Assembly: GCA_949358305.1 (NCBI GenBank) | Contig: OX442316.1 | Coordinates: 18,972,001-19,036,000, forward strand | From: Strigamia acuminata | Lineage: Eukaryota > Arthropoda > Chilopoda > Geophilomorpha > Linotaeniidae | DNA: 64,000 nt | Direction of reading: 5' to 3' | In this document: positions 43,660-57,550 of the stretch, piece after piece | Layout of the letters: every line of letters starts with the position of its first letter | How positions within the stretch are numbered: position 1 is the first letter of the stretch | Made by a program: the position numbers and the translations under genes | The notes under the pieces: generated by a model | Seen by the model: the letters and a program-made list of their open reading frames with translations, nothing else | What the model was told of the DNA's origin: nothing | Database searches by the model: none

Positions 43660-46600
43660 TTAACTCGCTTCCCCGGCGGACGAGGTGGGGGATCGAGACG
43701 TGGAAGTGATTCCAAAGGTGTGTTGGATCGATTCGAGTCGATCTAAATATTTCTCCAGAGATCGATCGCTTCTTAACCTCGTCAGGATGTCAGCGTCTTT
43801 GCTGTCGCCGCAAGAGGCACTTATTGACGCCGCGAGACTTCTACAATTGAATTACCGATAAATTGATTTATTTCGAGGGAAATAAAATAGAAAACATCAC
43901 TTTTTCGCCGCTGACGACGACGATGTTCGTTCGCCGAGCGAATGCGAGCTCAAACAACTCCTCGTTCGTAAATCGCGAACGGGCGGCGTCGCTCCGAGCC
44001 GATGAATTCTGAAATGTTCATCCGGCGACGAAGCGGACGGGGGTCGGCTGGTGGACGTTGGACAATGAATTTCGCAATTTCCTGATAAGGTCAAATAGAA
44101 ATGAGTGAATAAAATGGACCAGTTGATTGCGCAACATTTTACCGGAAGTATGGGGTGTGTGACTGGCAAACGAGAGCGACGCGCTCATCGTCTGCGGGTG
44201 CCACCTACGAACTAAATATTTCATTCTGCAGATGGCGACGACGACGCGAGCTGCGCTACGGAATTTCATCAAGGCAAATTGATGCCTGGGCATTCTGGAT
44301 TCGAGCACCGTTCCCGGGACACCGATCTGCGAGATCATGGCCAGCGTGACGGCTTCGGATTCTTGAAAGCCGCCCAGAACGACCAGTAAATATTTCTTCT
44401 GGTACACGAGCGCTTTCCGGAAGCTTTCGGCTCGCAAATATCGCATGTTCAAGCGTCGAATCTGAATGAGTAAATGTAATCAATTATTTACGCATAAATC
44501 AAACTTTTCTTTTCTACTTTGTCGTTGAATTTTTGCTGATCATTTCGCATCGACAAATTTTCGCGGCTGCCGTTTAGACTGGCGGAAAACTGCATCGACG
44601 ATTTCAGCTGCAGCATTTCGGCTTCGGCCTTGTGCAGCGCCAACTGAAGAGCGGCTCTTTCTTGCGCCCACGCCATTCGTTCGACGCTCAGAGCGTCGCC
44701 CGTCACGCCACTCGGGCGACACAGGGCCTTCGAGTTAAATGTATTAATTATTACGTCAAACTATCAATTTCAAACTTTCGTTCACCTGCTCGGCCGTCAT
44801 GAGTTTTTGTCGCGTTTGTACCATCTCCTCTTCCAGAGTCATTTGCGTACGCCGCAGTTCCATCTTATCTTCGCACAATTGAATGACGAAACCGACGATT
44901 TCGTCATTCTGACGAATAACTTGCTCCAAAAACTGCTGCAGGCGATTGTCGTCTCCCGATTCAGGCTGAAAACGGTAAACAGATTTGAAGATGAGTCGAC
45001 GGCGGCAAATTTGTCGCTTCGAACTTACGGGTGGAGCAAAATCGGTTGTGATTTGACTCATGTTGCGCCTAAACGACTTCAAGATGCGCGTAATGTTCTT
45101 GACGACATCGCTGTCTCCGCCGAGTCTAAATAAACGAATTAACGATTATTTAACGAGATGAAGAAGACTGACAATAACGTACTGCTGCAAGAAAAAGTCC
45201 AAGTCTTGTTGGCACTGGAATAAGAAACAGTGAAACTGTTGTTTGGCAGTTTCAATCAAGTGAGTATCGTGAGGTCTGGAAAAATTGTTGTCCGCACATT
45301 TGGGCGCCGATATTTGACTCGTGAGAAACGACTGCGAACATTTTTCTCGTTCATCCTCCAGATCTTTTCGAAGTTGCGTTTCGCTTTGCCGCGCGTGTTC
45401 CACTTCTCTTTCCAAGCATTTCGTTTTCTGCCTTAGTTTTTGCACCTCCAGTTCCAGATCTCTCTGCGAAAACAAAACAAAACAATTCAATTTTACTTTT
45501 TACTTTCTTCTTTCTTTATAATTCAAAGCCAATGCCTGTCTCTGTCGCTCCAGTTCGTGCTTCAACTCCTCTTCGCGATGTCTTTCGCGTTCCAACTGTC
45601 TTTTGAGTTCCCATTCGGCATCTTTGTTCATCTCTCGTTCCCGGTCGGACGCGTGCTGAGTCCTCAGCTGCATCGACTCCGTTTCAATGTACGCGACGCG
45701 TTCAATTTCACGCTGCAAGTTTCTCTTCAGTTCCTGGTTTTGTTCTAGAGCGCGATCCAATTTCTTGTTCAGTTGATGAACGAGAGCTTGTTCGCGTTCC
45801 AAATCCGCTAACGCCGTCGCTCGTTCTTGAGACAGCGCGTTGGTAATCTCGACCACTCGCCGCCTCTCCCGTTCCAAAGAGGCCACCAGATCGGCGTTGC
45901 GATTTAATTGATTTTCATCGATCGATGGCTGCTGCTGCCGCGAGATTCTTCCAAACAAACAATTTCAAATTAGAAGAAATTAATTAATTCATTTCCGGTC
46001 GTAATTTCCCCTTTCTACCTGCTCGTCTTGTTTTCGATTTGTTCCAATTGCTGGCGAGTGTTTCCGTGGTTCAATCTTTCCTGCTCCAACGCTGCCATCG
46101 TTTTCACTTGGTGACCCTTGGTCACTTCTAACGATTTTTGCAATTCCTTTACAATTAAATGATTAAACAATTAAAGAAAGAAATCTTTCGAACAAATGTC
46201 GAGCAAGTACTTGAATGATTTGTTGATGTCGTTCGAGCGAACTTTTACAGCGTCGCTTCTCGGCTTCCATGGCCTCTTGCAGTTGAGAAAAACTCGACTG
46301 CTCGCATTCCAACGCTTGAAGCAACGCTTGGCATCGGAACTTTTCCGATTCACAAGCCGCCCTGTAAAGTATTGTAAAGTATTTGTGTTTATCTGGGTTT
46401 TCAACGGATGGGTTAGTAAAAAGCAGCAACTCGAATAGACGCACAAAAAGGAACGGTTGAGTTATTAAACCGTAACGAACGAAAAAACGGTTGTTGCATG
46501 CAATGTCAACAAACGACACTCAAGAGCCATGCGAATATAAATCATCAAAAACAAATAAAGTGCTCTAATTCATTCTCAAACAGAATCAAAAATGTGGTGG

Positions 46601-49600
46601 ACTTACAAAACACACTCCATGTTGAACCTTGATTTTTTTTTTTAAAAAAAAATAAAATAAAAAATAAAAAAAAGATATATAAAAATTGATAAAATAATAA
46701 AATTAAATCAAATTAAAACGGACGTAAATTTCACGTGCAGTGGAACAAAAAATGGCATAAAAATTATATTCAACGTAATTTAAAGAATAAATTGCGATTC
46801 TTACGTTAGGGATTTGATTTCGCGCTTGTCGCGATCGTGGGCCACTTGAACTTTAGCCAATTCGGATTTTGTAATCGTCAACGCAGTGTCCAAATCGGCG
46901 TTAGTTCCCTTTTCGTAACTCAATTGCGAAGACAAATCTAAGGTCCTCTTCTTTTCCAAGTCCAAACTCATTCGTAAATCCTCGGTCAACATTTCCTTTT
47001 GTTTTATGTGATATTCGGACAATTCGACTGCAAACACGAATGAAAGAGAACATTTGTAAAGAGAACATTGCCACGTCGATTGCATTACTTTGTTTTTTCA
47101 AATGTCTTTCTCGCCGAGTCGAATCGCTTTCCAACGTGGTTATTTGCTTCAAAAAGCTCTCCTTGTCTTTGAGATGCTGCATCCGCTCCTCGGTCAATCG
47201 CTTCGCCTCGTCTTGTTGAGCGTGCGCTTGCGGCTGCGGCTCCCGCAACAACTGCTGCATCCTCAACACCACCAGATTTTGGTTTTCGCTCTAGAAAAGA
47301 AGAAAACGTACATTTACTACATTGACGTTTGACATTGACATTTGATTCGGTCATTACCATCGCGTCAATTCGGCGCTCGAGCCTCGAAATGTCGTCGGGC
47401 GTCGACCTGTTGCTGGCGAGAATGTGAGTTCTCAGCTCGGCCACCATCGATTCCTTTTCTTTCTGGAACACCGTCGAGACGGCTTGCAGCAGTAAATTGC
47501 TCAGCTCCGTGGTCGCTTGACCAGTAGTCTGAAATGAAAACAAATGAATTATGTTAAATTACGGTACGCTATTTTCATTACGTACTCGTAGCGATGCAGT
47601 TGCCTCGGTTGCTTGGCTCAGCAAGTCTTTGAGAGCGACTATTTCGGCCATCAGTTGCTGTTTCTCGTTTTCCCACGCCTGGTGCAGCGTCCAGCGTTCG
47701 GTCATTTGTTCTGGCGATCGACCGTTGAACGATTTAAGCAGCAATAATTCCGACAAACTCAGAACCTTCGGATGAAATTGAATAAATTAAGAAATTCCAT
47801 TATTAATCCGTTGGCGATTGATTATGCACCTGCACTCCCTCCTTGTGTACTCTTTGTATCAGACTTTGCATGTGATCGGGTACGGTGTATTCCGGTGTCG
47901 TTTCGCTGTTGGATCGAGGGCTTTGTTCTTCCAATTTCGTCTTGTAATGCTCGTGAACATCTCTCAAGTCACCTTTGTGCTGTTCTTTCAACCTTTCTAC
48001 TTTCTCCTTCTAAAATCAAAAATTAAAAATTAAAAATTAAAAACGACAAATCGACCTTTTTTATTGACAGTTACTTCGATGGTCAACAGACTGTGCAGTG
48101 TGTCGACATCCTGTTGATATTGTTCCGCCTCGTCCCTCAATCTTTCAATTTCGCTCGTTTGTACTAAATTATTCGCTTCCAACAATTCCTGTTCATCTTT
48201 GTTCTGCGTTTCGTGCTCGCTTTCATTCCGTTTTAATCGTTCAACTTCGACTTCCAGTTGTTTAATCGATTCCTCCTTCCCAGCCATTTCTTCGTGGCTC
48301 TTTTGGAGATGAGATTTGAGCTGGCAAATGGACGTTCTCAATTTTTCCGCTTCCGAGCTTCGCAATTGCGCCTTTTCGCGGGTTTGCTGCAGTTGCGACT
48401 TCAACTCGGGAATTTCGGCCAACTCGAGCTCCAATTGCGACTGACGGCTTTTGGCCTTTTGTAATTCAACAGAATTCTTGCAAAATTCTTTTTTCTGATC
48501 TTCGATTTGCCTCTTCATTTCCTGCACCATTTGCTGCAGTTTCTTCACCTCCGCCGAGACCGGAATGACGCTCTTATTAGCCCGTGCAGCTTTTTCGTGC
48601 TTCTTGGTCAAATCTTCGTTTTTCAGCAACAACGCCCGCAATTTGTCGTTCAATTCCTCTTTCTCGCGAACCAGATTCTCGATTTCCAATTTCCTACGTT
48701 CCAGTTCGTTCGGCACTTCCGTTTCCGCATTCGCTCGAGACGTTTTAGCGACCGACTCGGGAGTGTCCAACATGTTGCAAGCAGACGCGTTGGAATCTTC
48801 GTTGCGACGTCGCGTCATCTCGATGGAATCTTGACTTTCAATCAACTGTTCTCGAAGAGCGGAGATTTCTTTTCCCAGTTCGCCCTACCGGTAGTTGCAA
48901 AATTAAATTAATCGAAAATTGTTCCAAATTAAGATACAAAAGTAAAAAATATTGACGCTCACGTGTCGCGCGGCGCTGTTCTTCGCCAGAAGATCCAATC
49001 GTTCCTTGAGCCCGGCAATTTCGCCGTCCTTGGACTCCAAAAGTCGCGTCGCTTCGCAAACATCCGTTTGCAATTTGTCCTGCAACAAAGAAAAGAGAAC
49101 AAAATGAGCAAATCATTATCTTCTCGTATCTTCTTGTAATGCACATGCATTCAGTGTTATTTCGTTCACTACAACGGAATAGAAGAGATGATGGAACAAA
49201 AAGGATCCTAATTTGTCATGCGTATTTATTTATTTATTTATTATGTGACACTTAGTAGCGTGAAAGTCATATTCGTTTTAGTAGATGACGTGTATTGCGC
49301 ATGACCGGAGCATTAGCACTCGTTTTACCTTCTCCAATTGGTGGCTCGTGTCATTCGCTTTGATCTGTTGCTGGAGTTTGATCAAATCTCTTTGTGTATC
49401 CTCAAGCATCGATTGAACTGTATCATAATCTTCTTGAAGCTTTGTCTGTAAACCAAATACAGTAGGGTAAACGCTGCCAAACTTGACGCAAAACACAAAA
49501 ATAAATTAAAAGTAAAATTAAAAATAAAAATAAAATAAGTGCGTCATGCACCCAAATTCTAAGTGCAAAAAGTGTTGTGTGTTTTTATTCGACAATTCGC

Positions 49601-52600
49601 GAGTGGCAGGATTTATTTATTCGTTCATTTATTTATTTTATTTGATTCTCACCTGAAAATCGGTTAGATTTGTCACTTCGCCTTGTAAAGTCTCCACTTG
49701 CTCTAAAAGTGTCTCTTTTTCCTTCAGGACACCTCTAAGCGAGTCTACTTCTCGTTTCCTCTGTTCGGCCAATTCGACGGTACGTTGCAGCTCCGCTTCC
49801 TTTTCGACGCCGTCGCTCTTCTTCTGCAGCGCCTTCAGTTCTTCCTGACTTGCCGTCAGCAAAAGCTCCAACCGTTTCGTCTTTTCTTCCCTCTCGCTTA
49901 ATTTATGTTGCAGCGCCTCGAAATCACGTTTCTGCAAATTGCATTTAAATACCATTGCGTTACATTGAATAATTATTTATTCAACTGGGCTACTCGGAAA
50001 TCGTTCGGGAACTTGAAAGGGGCTACTTGGGATAATTTCAATATGTCGTACAACTCTTGCATTTCGTTCACGGTGTGAATCATGCGCCTTTCCATGCTTA
50101 TCATTTTGCGCACCTGGAACGTCTCTTTCGTCTCAAAGTGCAAAGTAAAGAAAATCAATCAATACCGTTTTTTGCGCCTCCACCGTCGCGGCGTCGCCGG
50201 CCTGCTGGCACCGGAATTCGTCCAGAGTGGTCTGCATTTCCTCCAACTGCACAGTGAGGTGATCAATTTCCTGATTTTTCTCGTCCAACAGCGTTTGGGC
50301 AAACGCCGGCATCGAAATGCACTCGAACTGCGCTCGCAGTGATTTCAATTCGTGCTGCAATTGCAAAGCGAAAACTCGTCAAATTAATTTTTTCTCACAC
50401 TTGCGCGACTCACTTTCCATCGCGACCAATCGTCGTTACAAAACGCGCAGCTTTTAACATAAAATTTGCTTTTTGACATGACAGCTCTTAATAATCATTC
50501 TTTCGATAATTTGAATCACAAATGAAACAATGCGGCGAATAACAATGCGTCCGATTTTAACCGACGACGACGATGACGTTTTAATCAATAAAAACTGGGA
50601 GTAGCCGCGTCGACGAATCAATAAAAGCAAGCGCACTCGGAACTCGTAACCGCCATACCTTCAAACGGGCGTTTTCTTCGTTTATTTTGTTCCACTGATT
50701 ATCTTTCGTCTTCGGCGGCTGACTTTTCAATTTCAGCTCGACAACTTCAGTCTCCCGAGAAACGAGTTCGCTCTGAATTTGCTCCAAGCGCTCGTGCAGA
50801 TCTTCAATCTAACAACGAATGGAAATAAAAAATAGTTTCATTAGAAATTTCATTTCATTTCTCGTTGAAACCGTTAAGGACCAGACCTCTTTTTCCTTTT
50901 TTTCCACCAATTCTCTGTCGTTATCCGCGCATTCTTGCAAGCGCGCCATCCGTTCCAGGACGAGAGTGTTGTCGATGTTGTGTCGCCATTCTTCGATTCG
51001 CGCTTGCAACGCCGATATTTGAAGCAATTGCGAATTAACTTGTTGTTGCAACGCCTCCTTATCTTGAAGCAACTCCTGCAAAAATTGTCAAAAATAAAAA
51101 ATAAAAAATGAATGCAAATGTTCGTCGTTCCGCACGAGGTTGCACAACCTCTTGCAATTCCTTTCGTTTGTGCAACGACATTTCCAAGTCTCTCGTCTTC
51201 TTGATGGCCACTTCCTCCGCTCGCGATAACGCTTCCAGTTTCTCCTCCAGTCGTTTCATCTCGTCAAACCAGGCGGGGCTTTCGCTTCGAGCGTTGTTGT
51301 CGTCGGCCTGCATCGAACGCAGAGCGTCCAGTTGGTCGCGCAAAGAAAGATCTTCGCTCGACGGAGAGCCGAGCGACCAAGCCGACAACTGCAAAGCTTC
51401 CAAATCGCGCGTCTTCTTCTCCACTTTGATTTCCAGATTTCTTATCTGCAATTTAAAATAATAATCGTATTAATATTTTATTATTATTATTTTTTTTTTT
51501 AAACAAAACTTACTTGTCCCCGAAATTCTTGAAGAAAACTTTGCGAGTTCCGACATTTGTCGAGTTCCCTCGAGCGCAGCTCCAATTGATCTTCCAGAAA
51601 CTGAACGTGCACCGACATTTCGTCGGACGCGGACGTCGAGCGGAAAACCTCCAGCTCGTTGGTCAACTCCTCCTCCCTCAGACTCGTCCGCCTGAGCTGA
51701 TTCTCAAGATTTGTCACTTGCTCCGCCAATTCTTTCTCGGCGCGAGTCTTCTCGTCCAGCTGCAACTCCAAATTCTTGAGTATTTCTTGCCAGTCCTTCA
51801 TTTGTTCCACCAGTTTCTCGAGCTCTCCTTCGACCTGCGTCTTCTCGTGAAGCGTCTCCTCGTGAGTGTCGGTCTTGGCCTGCAGTTGAATCGCGAGCGA
51901 CTCCAGCTGCAATTACATCGGATCAAGTCAATTAACATGCTCGAAATAACAATGAGAGAATTATCCAATAACCAACAAAGAAAAAAACGACAACAAAAAG
52001 CGCTTAGCTTATCCCACGAACACGAAATAAAACGTTTATTTTAATTTTAATTTTAATTTTAATTTTAATTTTAAAACTCACACTTGAAGATTTCACCCTG
52101 GAAGACCAAGTGTGAAAAACACCATCATTGTCAACTTGAACCTTTAACTTTAAAAGAAATAAATATACAAGTGTAAATAAGGTTATTGGCACTCATCTTT
52201 GACCCCCGTTAGTTATGCTTTATTACGTTGTATTTATTAAATGCAAAGTACACCATCAGAAAAGATTAATAAATAAATGAAAAAAAAAAAAGAATTACAG
52301 CGCAAGCCAAATACAAATCGATCAAGTGTACGCACAATTGAGGAAAAGCTTTTAAGAAAAAGTAATTACACACCTCGTGGGAAAGTCGGTCTTCGGAACC
52401 GCGCTGTCTATCTTTATCTCGGACGCTGTTCTGTAAGCTGTTCACCTCTCGTTGCAGTTCTTCGCGTTCTTGTTCGTATTCGGCAGCTTGAGACTGACGA
52501 GCGGAATAAAAAATTGGGTAAACACGGCGCGTAGCTTAACACTTGACATTTTTAACGTACGTCGAAATATTTTTTGTCGGCTCGCAGCTGCTTTTCGAGA

Positions 52601-55600
52601 GCTTCGACTTGTTGTTGGAAATCTTCGATCTGTTGTCGCTGATTCTCCAGCTGCTGTTCGCTTTGAATCACTTGCTCTTCGAGCTGCACTTCTAACTCCT
52701 GGATCCGTTTCGTTAAGCCGTGTCGTTCTTTTTCGCTTTGAAGCTGCAAATCCTGGTGTTTCGTATGCAATTGTGCATTTTCTTGTATAATGCCTACAAT
52801 AAAATCACTTTTACTTTTAAAATTTAAAATAATAATAATAATAAGAAGAAGATATTTTTGTTGAAAAAAATCCAAAAGGCAGGAAAAGAAGACATAAAAA
52901 GAAGTGACAAATTTTGGCAAGTGTTTAACAAACCTCGTTCACTGTCAGTGCCGGCATCACTCTTCGCTGTACTAACTACGAACAACGAACGGTAAACGGG
53001 CAATAAAAATAAAATGAAAACAAAAAGAAGTATTTAACATCAACAAAAACAATTCAAATTAACTTATCGTGCAACTATTATTTTAAAAACGTGAGGAGAC
53101 GATGTGTTTGTAGGTCGTGCGCTTAGTGCCAGAAGGATTATAGACCAGAGACCATCACCGAATGCTAAAAATAAATTTCAGGAATGTCACCTTGTTCGTG
53201 CGAGCTGAGCCCTTCCGAAATTAAAGTGCGCTGATGGTTCAAACGATTCGTTTCTTCCGCCATTCTTTCCTCCATCTCGCCCATCCGAGCTCGGGCCTCG
53301 ACCAATTCGGACTCCACGTTTTCTCGCGCCTTTTCATGCTCGCAAACTTCGTCCTCCAATTTGTTTTTTTCCGTTTTGTAATTTTCCATCAATCCTGCAT
53401 TGTAAAACATTTTTTTAAATTGTTATTTGCGTTTTATTTGTTTATTTTTATTAACCGATGGTTTTGTGGATTTCGAGCGCTAGACGTTCGCGGTTTTCGA
53501 TCTCGGCCGCCAATTGCAGTTCGAGATCGGCGCATCGGGCCGACAGAGTGGCCGCCTCTTCTCCGTGCGTGGCGGCCGTGTTGATCAATTCCATTTGCGC
53601 CAGTTTCGATTCGTGGCATTGGTGCACGGTCACGGTGAGAATTTGCAACAAGCGGGTGACGGCTAACTGAAGATTCGTTCCGATTGCTGTCGGACAAAAG
53701 CATAAAACAAAACAAAATTACATTTTCATCAAACGATCGATTATTTATGTCCAATCTTACAAGCGACTATGTCGTCGTTGCAAACATCCAATCCGCTCTG
53801 CGAAGCGGTCATTTCGGAAATCTTTGCGCTCAGATCCAATTCGAATCCGTCTTCGCTCAAAAACGACAACATGCTCGTATCGACGGCAACTTGTTCGTCT
53901 GTAAACATTTTTTCATTAATTTTTTAAAATAACTTTTATTTTAATTTTTTAATTCAATTTTTTAATTTAATTTTAATTTACCTTCAAGATTGAACTCTTT
54001 GGTGGGCGAGCCGTTGTCGGAAACGTCGGTGTTTGCAATTGCGGACAATTGGCGATTGATGATCATTTCAATTTTGGCGTAAGTTTGAACGACGGTGGAC
54101 AAGACTTGCTTGGCAGCTTCGAACTTGATGGCCAGGTCGTCGCTGTATGCGGAGAAATGGCGCAAACGAACGATTTGGATGAGATGATTTGCGATGCGAT
54201 CAATAAATAAAGAAAGAGACGATTTGTTTACCGTTCGACCTGGAGTTTGTCGAGGCGCTGCTGAAGCAACGCAATTAAGTTGTCAGTTTCTTCGTTTTCT
54301 CGCGCTCTTCGATTTATGACGTCGGCCGGCTGCAGCTCCAAAGTGTCTCCAGGCTGCCATAAACATTACACCCGCGGGTGAAATTTATCGACAAACATCA
54401 AATTTTCCTTTACCTGCTCCTCCTCCGGTTCCTTGAACCCATTTGTGTTTGTCAGTTGACAAGTCGCACGGGCAACTTCTTCGTCGAAATGGTTCCTCAA
54501 GGCTTTCAACTCGTTCTAAATTATTTTCAAATATTAAACCATCATCAAAATTATCGATCGTCGCGCCAACGCAACCTAACCTAGCCTAACATAGCGCAGC
54601 CAAACCAACCGATTCGACTCGACTCACCTCCTTCTCCGCGACACATTCCTCCTGCACCTTCGCCAGCGCCACCCGGTTTATCTCCTCCAGCTCCTCCCGA
54701 ACCACTTGCACTTTTTTCTCCATATCGTCTTCCAACTTCCTCCTAAAACACCTGAAGTAATAGTAAGCGAGAAAAGTAATCAAAAAGACGTGTTTTTTAT
54801 TAAGTGAACTGTTTCCTCACTTTTTCTGCTCTTCCGCCTCGTTAATGACTTTGCTCACTTCCATTTCCATCTCGTCCTGATGTTTTTTGCTCATCTTTTT
54901 CTGCAACGCGATGATCTCCTTGCGATGCACATCCTCCAACTCCAGCTTGGACGCTTCGGCTTCGAGCGCGACGGCCTGAAATGCGCGCATCATTTATTTC
55001 TTTCTTTCTTTCTTTTAGATGTCAAACTTGCCTGCAATTTTTCTTCGTTCACATTGTCCACGTCGGCGCGCACCCGCTTCAACTCGGCGGCCAAGCGTCG
55101 TTTGGCCTCCTCCTTGACGTCGAGCACGTCTCTTTCGTGGCTTTCCTTTAACTCGGCGAACAGCACTTGGAACTCCTTCTCCTTGACGACCATGTCGTGC
55201 TGCAGCTGCTCGATTTTCTCCTCGTGCTCGCGAATCAGGCTCTGCCTCGTTTCCATTTCCAGCTGATGATCCGAGTCGAGCTGCTGCGCGATTTCTTCGA
55301 ACTTGTCCACGTTATCGGCCGTTATTTCCTCCTGCCACTTGTCCTTTTCTTCCACCAAACGCTGCTCGTAATGCCTTTTCAGTCGATCCAATTCGAGCGC
55401 GTGTTGTTGGCGCTCTCCAACCTTTTCTCCTTCAATCTCTTCCACCTGTTTCGCTAAGCTTTTTTCCAACTCGTGCATTTTATCTTGCCACTTTGCACTC
55501 GCTTCCCGCATCTCCTCTTGACACTGCTCGCGCAACGCCTCCACGGCCACCCGGTGTTCCGTTTCGCACCTCGCCAACGCCGACGACTGCAACGCGCCCA

Positions 55601-57550
55601 GCTGCCGACGCAAATTCCACCATTAATTAATTAAATTCATTACACTTGAATCAATTTAGTAAACAACTACGTTTTACATCGTTTGTAAGAATAATAGTAG
55701 AACATCGCGGCCTTTCGATATTCACTCGTCTGCAAAACGAGTGCATTTTCGTGTTACTCGCGTTTCACCATTTCACCACTTGTTTATTTATTTATTCCTT
55801 TCTTTTATTTCTATTCCATTTCTATTATTTATTTAATAATGCGCGCAACACGTCCATTGTCGAGGCACGTTCAATGTTCTCTCTATTATTGATTTCAATC
55901 GATGTTCTCTTTCTTGCTTTCTTTCGTTTTACCTTTTCTAACTCGTCTTGCAGCGCGCGGCACTTGTCGTCGCACGCTTTCTTCATGTCCTCCAACTGCG
56001 TCTCGTAGTCGCCGGCCGTCAGAGTGGCCGCCAACTTCTGCACGGCGTTGTTGATTTCTTGCGCTTTTTCCGCCTCGAGTCGCACGTGCATTATCTCCAT
56101 TTGCTTGTCGTGCTCGGACGCCAACTGGTCCCTCAACTTGTCGCTCTCGGCGTCCATCTCTTTGGCCAGGTGCTCGGTGCACTCGAGTCGAACGCGAGTC
56201 GTTTCTTTGGCCAAATCTTGCGCGTACTTGCTCTTGATCGCCTCAATTTCCTCCCCGTGCCTGCTCGTAATGCGCTCAATTTCCTGCCCGTATTTCGCCA
56301 CTAATTCCGCCCTCGCGTTCTGCGCTTCTCGCGTGGCCGTTTCGTGCGCCTCCTGCCGCAAGCCTTGCATCTCTCGCTCGTGCTTGGACTCCAGCTGTTT
56401 GCGCACCTCGTCGAGCTGCAGTCGATACTGCTGCAGCTTCTCGTCCAGCTCGGCGCGGTAGTGCTCCTCCAGTTCCATCACGTTCGGCTCTTCCAGCACG
56501 TGCCACGTGTCGCAGAAATGCGTCAACGTGGGCGTGCGAAGCAAAAACTCCTTGTCGTCGCCGCCGCCCGACTGCTCGCTCGCCTTCACCTTGGCCACCT
56601 CCTCCTCGTACTTCACCTCCATCGCCTCGCATCGCTTCTCGAAGTAAACGCGCAGCTGGCCCATGTCGGCCACGTGCTTCTCCTCCAGTTTGGCGCGCAA
56701 CTTGTTCAGTTCGTCCTCCAAATTGACGGCGCCGAGCTGCTCCTCCACCAGCTTGTCCACGCTCGACTCCTCGCGCACCTGGCTGCCCGCACCGGCCAGC
56801 GGCGTCGTCTTTGTGTACACGATTCGCTCGCCGCTCGCGTCTCCTTGCAGGGGTTCCTCGGTCACCCTGACCACTTCCGAAGTGATTTCCTCGTACTTCT
56901 CTTGCAATTTCTCGTAATCTTCCTTCACTTTCTTCAACTCGATCAGCACCGGGCTCTGATTGGCTTCCAGCGTGCGTTTCATTTCGCTTTGAATTTCAAT
57001 CACGGCGTTGAATTCGGTTTGCAGCGTCTCCTTCAGAATCTTCGTCTCGGCCATTTGCACTTTTTCCAAGTTTTCGCGCAGCTCTGCAAGAAAATTCTTC
57101 AAAATTTGCATTCCTCCCGGTACCAGCCAGCCAATCAATCAAACTTTACGTTACGCGCTAATGCTTCCAACTAAAACCCCCATCTTTTATAATTCATGAT
57201 GCCATTACTCATCCCTCGAGTAACTCCTCAACGTTTTAATAAAAAATAGATATACAATACGAGATATTGCAGTAATGTTGCGCAAACTATAATAGTTGCA
57301 TTTGTGACATTTCCCATTTCCCATTTGCCCTCGCTTTTAATCTTATCTTACCGGTAACTTTGTTGATGAGTTCTTCCCTTTGGTCCAACATTTTCTCAAC
57401 ACTTGTAAACGATGCTCGATGCGTTTGTTTCGCCTTGTCATCGTGCGTCGAACACGGAGTTGTCGTCGCTTCCGCAAATTTCGCTTCGATTTCTTTCCTC
57501 AGGTCGGCAAGACGTTGCAAATACTCGCTCTCCCAGTGTTGAGTGAAGCT
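43660..57550 (-). CDS. Plp: Pericentrin-like (PLP/AKAP9 family) centrosomal coiled-coil protein
   Basis: Forty-one exons, about 3.1 kaa; first exon not found: 57550-57352, 57083-55933, 55601-55032, 54975-54821, 54742-54628, 54515-54414, 54353-54232, 54142-53982, 53898-53761, 53686-53456, 53394-53191, 52975-52934, 52793-52561, 52493-52374, 52147-52082, 51906-51514, 51445-51149, 51075-50887, 50808-50659, 50354-50166, 50113-49994, 49931-49653, 49445-49329, 49079-48963, 48884-48075, 48009-47830, 47765-47586, 47528-47358, 47290-47089, 47027-46805, 46627-46607, 46361-46211, 46146-46019, 45947-45504, 45461-45183, 45125-45029, 44965-44786, 44727-44518, 44461-44143, 44081-43901, 43840-43660. Nearly the whole protein is heptad-rich coiled coil (Glu, Lys, Gln, Leu), ending in a PACT domain. 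Such proteins anchor gamma-tubulin and kinases at centrioles. All junction phases agree. One intron (55031-54976) is GC-AG; a 21-bp microexon sits at 46627-46607. The exact family member within pericentrin/AKAP9 is not separable by eye. Confidence 0.9.
44143..44461 (-). other. PACT centrosome-targeting domain exon
   Basis: This single exon encodes the conserved PACT module: FRKALVYQKKYLLVVLGGFQ, then LAMISQIG, KFRSAARVVVAICRMKYLVR and RWH. In pericentrin and AKAP450 this module binds calmodulin and directs the protein to centrioles. Two further exons add about 120 Ser/Arg-rich residues without recognised domain. Confidence 0.92.

Noticed and set aside
56344-57174. 276-codon plus-strand open frame rich in Leu and His
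   Set aside because: Antisense shadow of the pericentrin-like coiled-coil exon.
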